The translations under genes and the position numbers were made by a program. Under the pieces are notes generated by a model. It did not search any database, was not told the DNA's origin, and saw nothing but the letters and a program-made list of their open reading frames with translations. Source: JAGLOK01 sp963675575 (GTDB lineage Bacteria; Bacillota; Clostridia; Christensenellales; UMGS416). From it: a DNA stretch of 64,000 bases. Below are positions 61,213-64,000 of this stretch, piece after piece. Each line of letters opens with the position of its first letter. Positions within the stretch are counted from its first letter, which is position 1. The stretch covers positions 3,006,161-3,070,160 of the forward strand of contig OY776378.1 in assembly GCA_963675575.1 (NCBI GenBank). Direction: 5' to 3'.

Positions 61213-63123
61213 CTAAACATCAAGGTTTGCAACTAGTTTTGCGTTTTCTTCGATGAATTCTCGGCGCGGTTCAACATGTTCTCCCATGAGTGTTGAAAAA
61301 ATTTCTTCCGCGGCGATGGCGTCATCCAGCGATACCCGAAGCATTATTCGGGTTTCGGGATTCATGGTTGTGTCCCAAAGCTGATCGGCGTTCATCTCTC
61401 CCAGACCTTTATAGCGCTGAATGCTGATTCCTGTTTTGCCGATTTCCGCAAGCAGCTTTTCCAGAGCTTCATCCGTATAGCAATAATGTTCAACCCTGTT
61501 TTTTGTTACTTTATATAGAGGAGGCTGAGCTATGTATACGTGGCCTTTCTCCAAAAGCGGCCGCATGAAGCGGTAAAAGAAGGTTAGCAGCAATATGCGT
61601 ATATGTGAACCGTCAACATCCGCGTCTGTCATGCACACTATGCGGCTGTATCGAAGTTTCGATGTATCAAAATCGGAGCCCATCCCACCGCCGAATGCGG
61701 TTATCATTGCTTGTATTTCGGTGTTTGCCAAGGCTCTGTCCTGACGGGCTTTTTCGACGTTTAAAATTTTTCCGCGCAAAGGTAAAATTGCCTGAAAGCG
61801 TCGGTCGCGGCCCATTTTCGCGCTGCCGCCCGCACTGTCACCCTCAACAATGAAAATTTCGCATTTTGCCGGGTCTTTTTCTGAGCAGTCAGCAAGTTTT
61901 CCCGGTAGAGATGCGGATTCCAAAACACTTTTTCTTCGGGTAAGTTCGCGTGCCTTTTTTGCTGCTTCGCGAGCTCTTGCTGCCGCCAGTGATTTATTCA
62001 TTATGATTTTTGCTTCGCTTGGGTTTTCTTCAAAGAAGTTGGTAAGACCTTTGGAAACAAGTGAGTCCACCAGCGAGCGAACATATGAGTTTCCAAGCTT
62101 TGCCTTTGTCTGTCCCTCAAACTGCGGTTCGGGTATTTTTACAGATATGATTGCGGTCAGCCCCTCGCGAACGTCTTCGCCCGAAAGATTTTGGTCGCTT
62201 TCCTTTAAATAATTGTATCGCCTCGCGTAATCGTTTATGGAACGGGTAATCGCGGATCTGAACCCGGACAGATGCGTGCCGCCCTCGGGATTGGCTATGT
62301 TGTTTGTGAATGCAAACACAGATTCACTATAACTTGTGGTATATTGCATTGCGACTTCCAAAGACGAGTCTTCCTCTTCGCCCTGGAAATATATCGGATC
62401 GGTAAAAAGAGGCTCTTTTGTGTGGTTTAAATATTTAACGAAGTGGGCAACTCCGCCTTCATAGTGAAATTTATGTTCCTTTTCCTGACCTGTGCGCTCG
62501 TCCTTTAGGTTGATGGTAACGCCGCTGTTTAGAAACGCCATTTCCCTCAGGCGGTGTCTTAGAGTGTCGTATGAAAATTCAGTAGTTTCAAAAATATTTC
62601 CGTTTGGAAAAAACACGATTTTTGTGCCGGTAAAGTCGCATTCGCCGACAACTTTGAGAGGCTCTTTGGGAACGCCGATATCATAGTGCTGAAAATGTGT
62701 TTTATTGTTTTGCCAAACGGTTACTTCAAGCCATTCGGAAAGGGCGTTTACAACAGACATTCCGACACCATGCAAGCCGCCGGAAACTTTGTATCCGCTG
62801 CCGCCGAATTTTCCGCCCGCATGAAGCACGGTAAGACAAACTTCTACAGCGCTTCTACCTTCTTTTTCATGTATACCGGTTGGGATGCCGTAACCGTTGT
62901 CGGTTATGGATACAGCACCGTTTTCAAGTATGTTAACGTTTATTGTGTCGCATCTTCCGGCCATAGCTTCGTCGATGGAATTATCTACGATTTCATATAC
63001 CAGATGATGAAGGCCGCGGGTATCGGTTGAGCCGATGTACATTCCCGGGCGCTTTCTTACAGCTTCCAAGCCTTCCAACACCTGTATCTGACTTTCGTCA
63101 TATATGTTATTTTTTTCACTCAT
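61213..63123 (-). CDS. gyrB: DNA gyrase subunit B
   Basis: A 636-residue ATPase subunit: GLEAVRKRPGMYIGST and GYGIPTG in the GHKL ATP site, GGLHGVGMSVVNALS lid, the TOPRIM domain with EGDSAGGSAKMGRDR and DADVDGSHIR, and the C-terminal QRYKGLGEMN. Length is that of Gram-positive GyrB. Shine-Dalgarno AAAGGAAA. A long leader runs back to a promoter near 63479 and contains a 32-codon ORF. Confidence 0.98.
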   Translation of the reverse strand: MSEKNNIYDESQIQVLEGLEAVRKRPGMYIGSTDTRGLHHLVYEIVDNSIDEAMAGRCDTINVNILENGAVSITDNGYGIPTGIHEKEGRSAVEVCLTVLHAGGKFGGSGYKVSGGLHGVGMSVVNALSEWLEVTVWQNNKTHFQHYDIGVPKEPLKVVGECDFTGTKIVFFPNGNIFETTEFSYDTLRHRLREMAFLNSGVTINLKDERTGQEKEHKFHYEGGVAHFVKYLNHTKEPLFTDPIYFQGEEEDSSLEVAMQYTTSYSESVFAFTNNIANPEGGTHLSGFRSAITRSINDYARRYNYLKESDQNLSGEDVREGLTAIISVKIPEPQFEGQTKAKLGNSYVRSLVDSLVSKGLTNFFEENPSEAKIIMNKSLAAARAREAAKKARELTRRKSVLESASLPGKLADCSEKDPAKCEIFIVEGDSAGGSAKMGRDRRFQAILPLRGKILNVEKARQDRALANTEIQAMITAFGGGMGSDFDTSKLRYSRIVCMTDADVDGSHIRILLLTFFYRFMRPLLEKGHVYIAQPPLYKVTKNRVEHYCYTDEALEKLLAEIGKTGISIQRYKGLGEMNADQLWDTTMNPETRIMLRVSLDDAIAAEEIFSTLMGEHVEPRREFIEENAKLVANLDV

Positions 63124-63329
63124 TTATATATTTTCCTTTCGATTTGGACGCAGAAATGCCAAAGTGTAGCAGCTTTTGCGCCCCAATAAAAAATTATTTA
63201 AATTTCTATAAGAGAAATGTTCTCAAATTTTCTTTCATTAAGCTTATTGGAAGCCTATTTTCACAAAAAGCTTTGTGTTAGACGAAATTTAACTTATTTG
63301 TCTCAACCAGCGGTTTGCAGGCTGACAGT

Positions 63330-63428
63330 TTAAGCTTTTTCTTGGCGCATACGTATCGCCGTAGATAAATCAACTACGGCGATGTTTTCAGACGCATTAA
63401 TCAATTTTGATTGACCTAAGTTGAACAT
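63330..63428 (-). CDS. 32-residue ORF resembling the N-terminal half of RemA/RemB (DUF370)
   Basis: It starts MFNLGQSKLINASENIAVVD and ends RMRQEKA. From memory it aligns without gaps to the RemA N-terminus (pattern N-[IL]-G ... A-x3-IAVV ... A-x3-R), and remB lies just before gyrB in many Bacillota. RemA/RemB are DNA-binding regulators of matrix genes, about 80-90 residues long, so this would be a truncated or minimal form. Weak Shine-Dalgarno (AAAGG, 10 nt). It lies 44 nt after the predicted gyrB promoter start. A 10-bp hairpin (63355-63383) falls within it. Confidence 0.5.
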   Translation of the reverse strand: MFNLGQSKLINASENIAVVDLSTAIRMRQEKA

Positions 63429-63478
63429 AATTTTTAATGCCTTTTTGCATTAAAACTTTCTTAAAATTCGTATGGTTT

Positions 63479-63507
63479 ATTATACTACAAAAATGCTTTT
63501 TTTACAA
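63479..63507 (-). promoter_or_regulatory. Promoter of the gyrB operon
   Basis: On the minus strand TTGTAA (63507-63502), a 17-nt spacer and TATAAT (63484-63479). The predicted start near 63472 gives a leader of about 350 nt before gyrB, covering the RemA/B-like ORF. Confidence 0.6.
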
Positions 63508-63558
63508 ACCTTAAACCGCTTTGTGAACGCATTTTAACGCAGGGGCAAAAGGCCGACC

Positions 63559-64000
63559 TTAATGCTTGGCAAGAAGCATGCACAGGCGCTTTTCATCCCA
63601 TGGAGATTCAAGGCTTTCAATGTGCGCAAAACCGTATTTTTCATAAAAATCATATAGTATGTGCGGTTTGTTATTAACCGCTGATTTTAAGGGGACTTTG
63701 ACAGTTATATATTCTTTTTTTAGCTGTTTTGAAAGATTTGCGATTTCTTTCATTATCTTATCAGTCAATACAGAGATTTGAGAGTGTTCATTAATTCCCA
63801 GCATGTATATTTCTAAAACGCTTTCATGGACAGGCCTGCATGCCGCAAACGCTATTGTTTGGCTATGAATGCTGAAGGACAAAAAGGGCATTGCTTTAAC
63901 TTTTTCAATATAGTTTTTATAAATAAACTGGTTTGTAAAATATGAGGGAACCGGGGTTAGTATGGAATTTGCGATGAATAGTTTTTTATCAGCGTCTTCA
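63559..64000 (-). CDS. GNAT-like acetyltransferase, 5' end outside the window
   Basis: The frame is open from the stop at 63559 to the window edge, so the N-terminus is missing and the ATG at 63891 is probably internal. The visible 146 residues end with LKKEYITVKVPLKSAVN and ILYDFYEKYGFAHIESLESPWDEKRLCML. The Y-D-F-Y-x-K-x-GF block is the last acetyl-CoA-contact region of GNAT enzymes. It occupies the place where recF stands upstream of remB-gyrB in Bacillus. Confidence 0.65.
   Translation of the reverse strand, partial: EDADKKLFIANSILTPVPSYFTNQFIYKNYIEKVKAMPFLSFSIHSQTIAFAACRPVHESVLEIYMLGINEHSQISVLTDKIMKEIANLSKQLKKEYITVKVPLKSAVNNKPHILYDFYEKYGFAHIESLESPWDEKRLCMLLAKH

Noticed and set aside
63355..63383. 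10-bp hairpin upstream of gyrB taken as a terminator or riboswitch
   Set aside because: There is no T run on either strand, no known riboswitch motif was recognised, and the stem is explained at least in part by the RemA/B-like codons. Leader control remains possible but is not claimed as a feature.
1..64000. tRNA, rRNA, CRISPR arrays, insertion sequences or prophage genes
   Set aside because: Looked for cloverleaf T-loop motifs, regularly spaced repeats and transposase or integrase motifs; none was seen by eye.

Overview
The window looks like the replication-origin region of a low-GC, monoderm, probably anaerobic member of the Bacillota (Clostridia-like). The evidence is the gene content: parA with Bacillus-type parS sites, dnaN, dnaA and an oriC, gyrB-gyrA, AddAB instead of RecBCD, LCP and TelA/XpaC envelope proteins, many lipobox lipoproteins, a two-subunit class I [4Fe-4S] fumarase and a GdhA-type glutamate dehydrogenase. 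No rRNA, tRNA, CRISPR array, transposase or prophage was seen. The closest taxon cannot be named from the sequence alone.

Layout. 0-6.3 kb is the replication and segregation block: parA (-), two perfect parS sites, a three-gene membrane operon (+), then dnaN and dnaA (-) and an AT-rich oriC with five DnaA boxes. A promoter-terminator pair inside the origin predicts an unannotated RNA of about 105 nt. 6.3-11 kb holds a polyphosphate pair (degenerate Ppx/GppA-HD protein, then Ppk1) and a polytopic membrane protein. 11-17.8 kb is addB-addA. 17.9-22.5 kb is a six-gene leftward surface-polysaccharide operon. 22.7-24.5 kb is an ECF sigma/anti-sigma pair. 24.8-31 kb carries gdhA, xpaC-telA, a PadR regulator with its membrane partner, and lipB-lipA.

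31-31.7 kb is an autonomous unit: promoter, operator-like palindrome, three consecutive ORFs of 27-32 codons each with a Shine-Dalgarno, and a terminator. No known family was recognised, and this is the best candidate for something undescribed. 32-49 kb is rich in lipoproteins (two PrsA-like foldases, three solute-binding proteins without permeases, several unknowns) mixed with metabolic genes (dNTPase, aminotransferase, fumarase, GAPDH). Five genes here have a -10 box exactly 6 nt before the ATG and no Shine-Dalgarno, the geometry of leaderless mRNAs.

50-58.5 kb has an alpha-oxoamine synthase with the active-site context of serine palmitoyltransferase, divergent from a short-chain dehydrogenase. 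That pairing suggests the first two steps of sphingoid-base synthesis. Then come a gluzincin lipoprotein, a CCA-adding enzyme, a GNAT protein, a YhaM-like exonuclease and an LCP protein. 58.7-64 kb is gyrA-gyrB, preceded in the gyrB leader by a 32-codon ORF resembling the start of RemA/RemB, and by a GNAT gene cut by the window edge. The ancestral dnaA-dnaN-yaaA-recF-remB-gyrB-gyrA order is broken: about 55 kb separates dnaA from gyrBA, and yaaA and recF are absent here.
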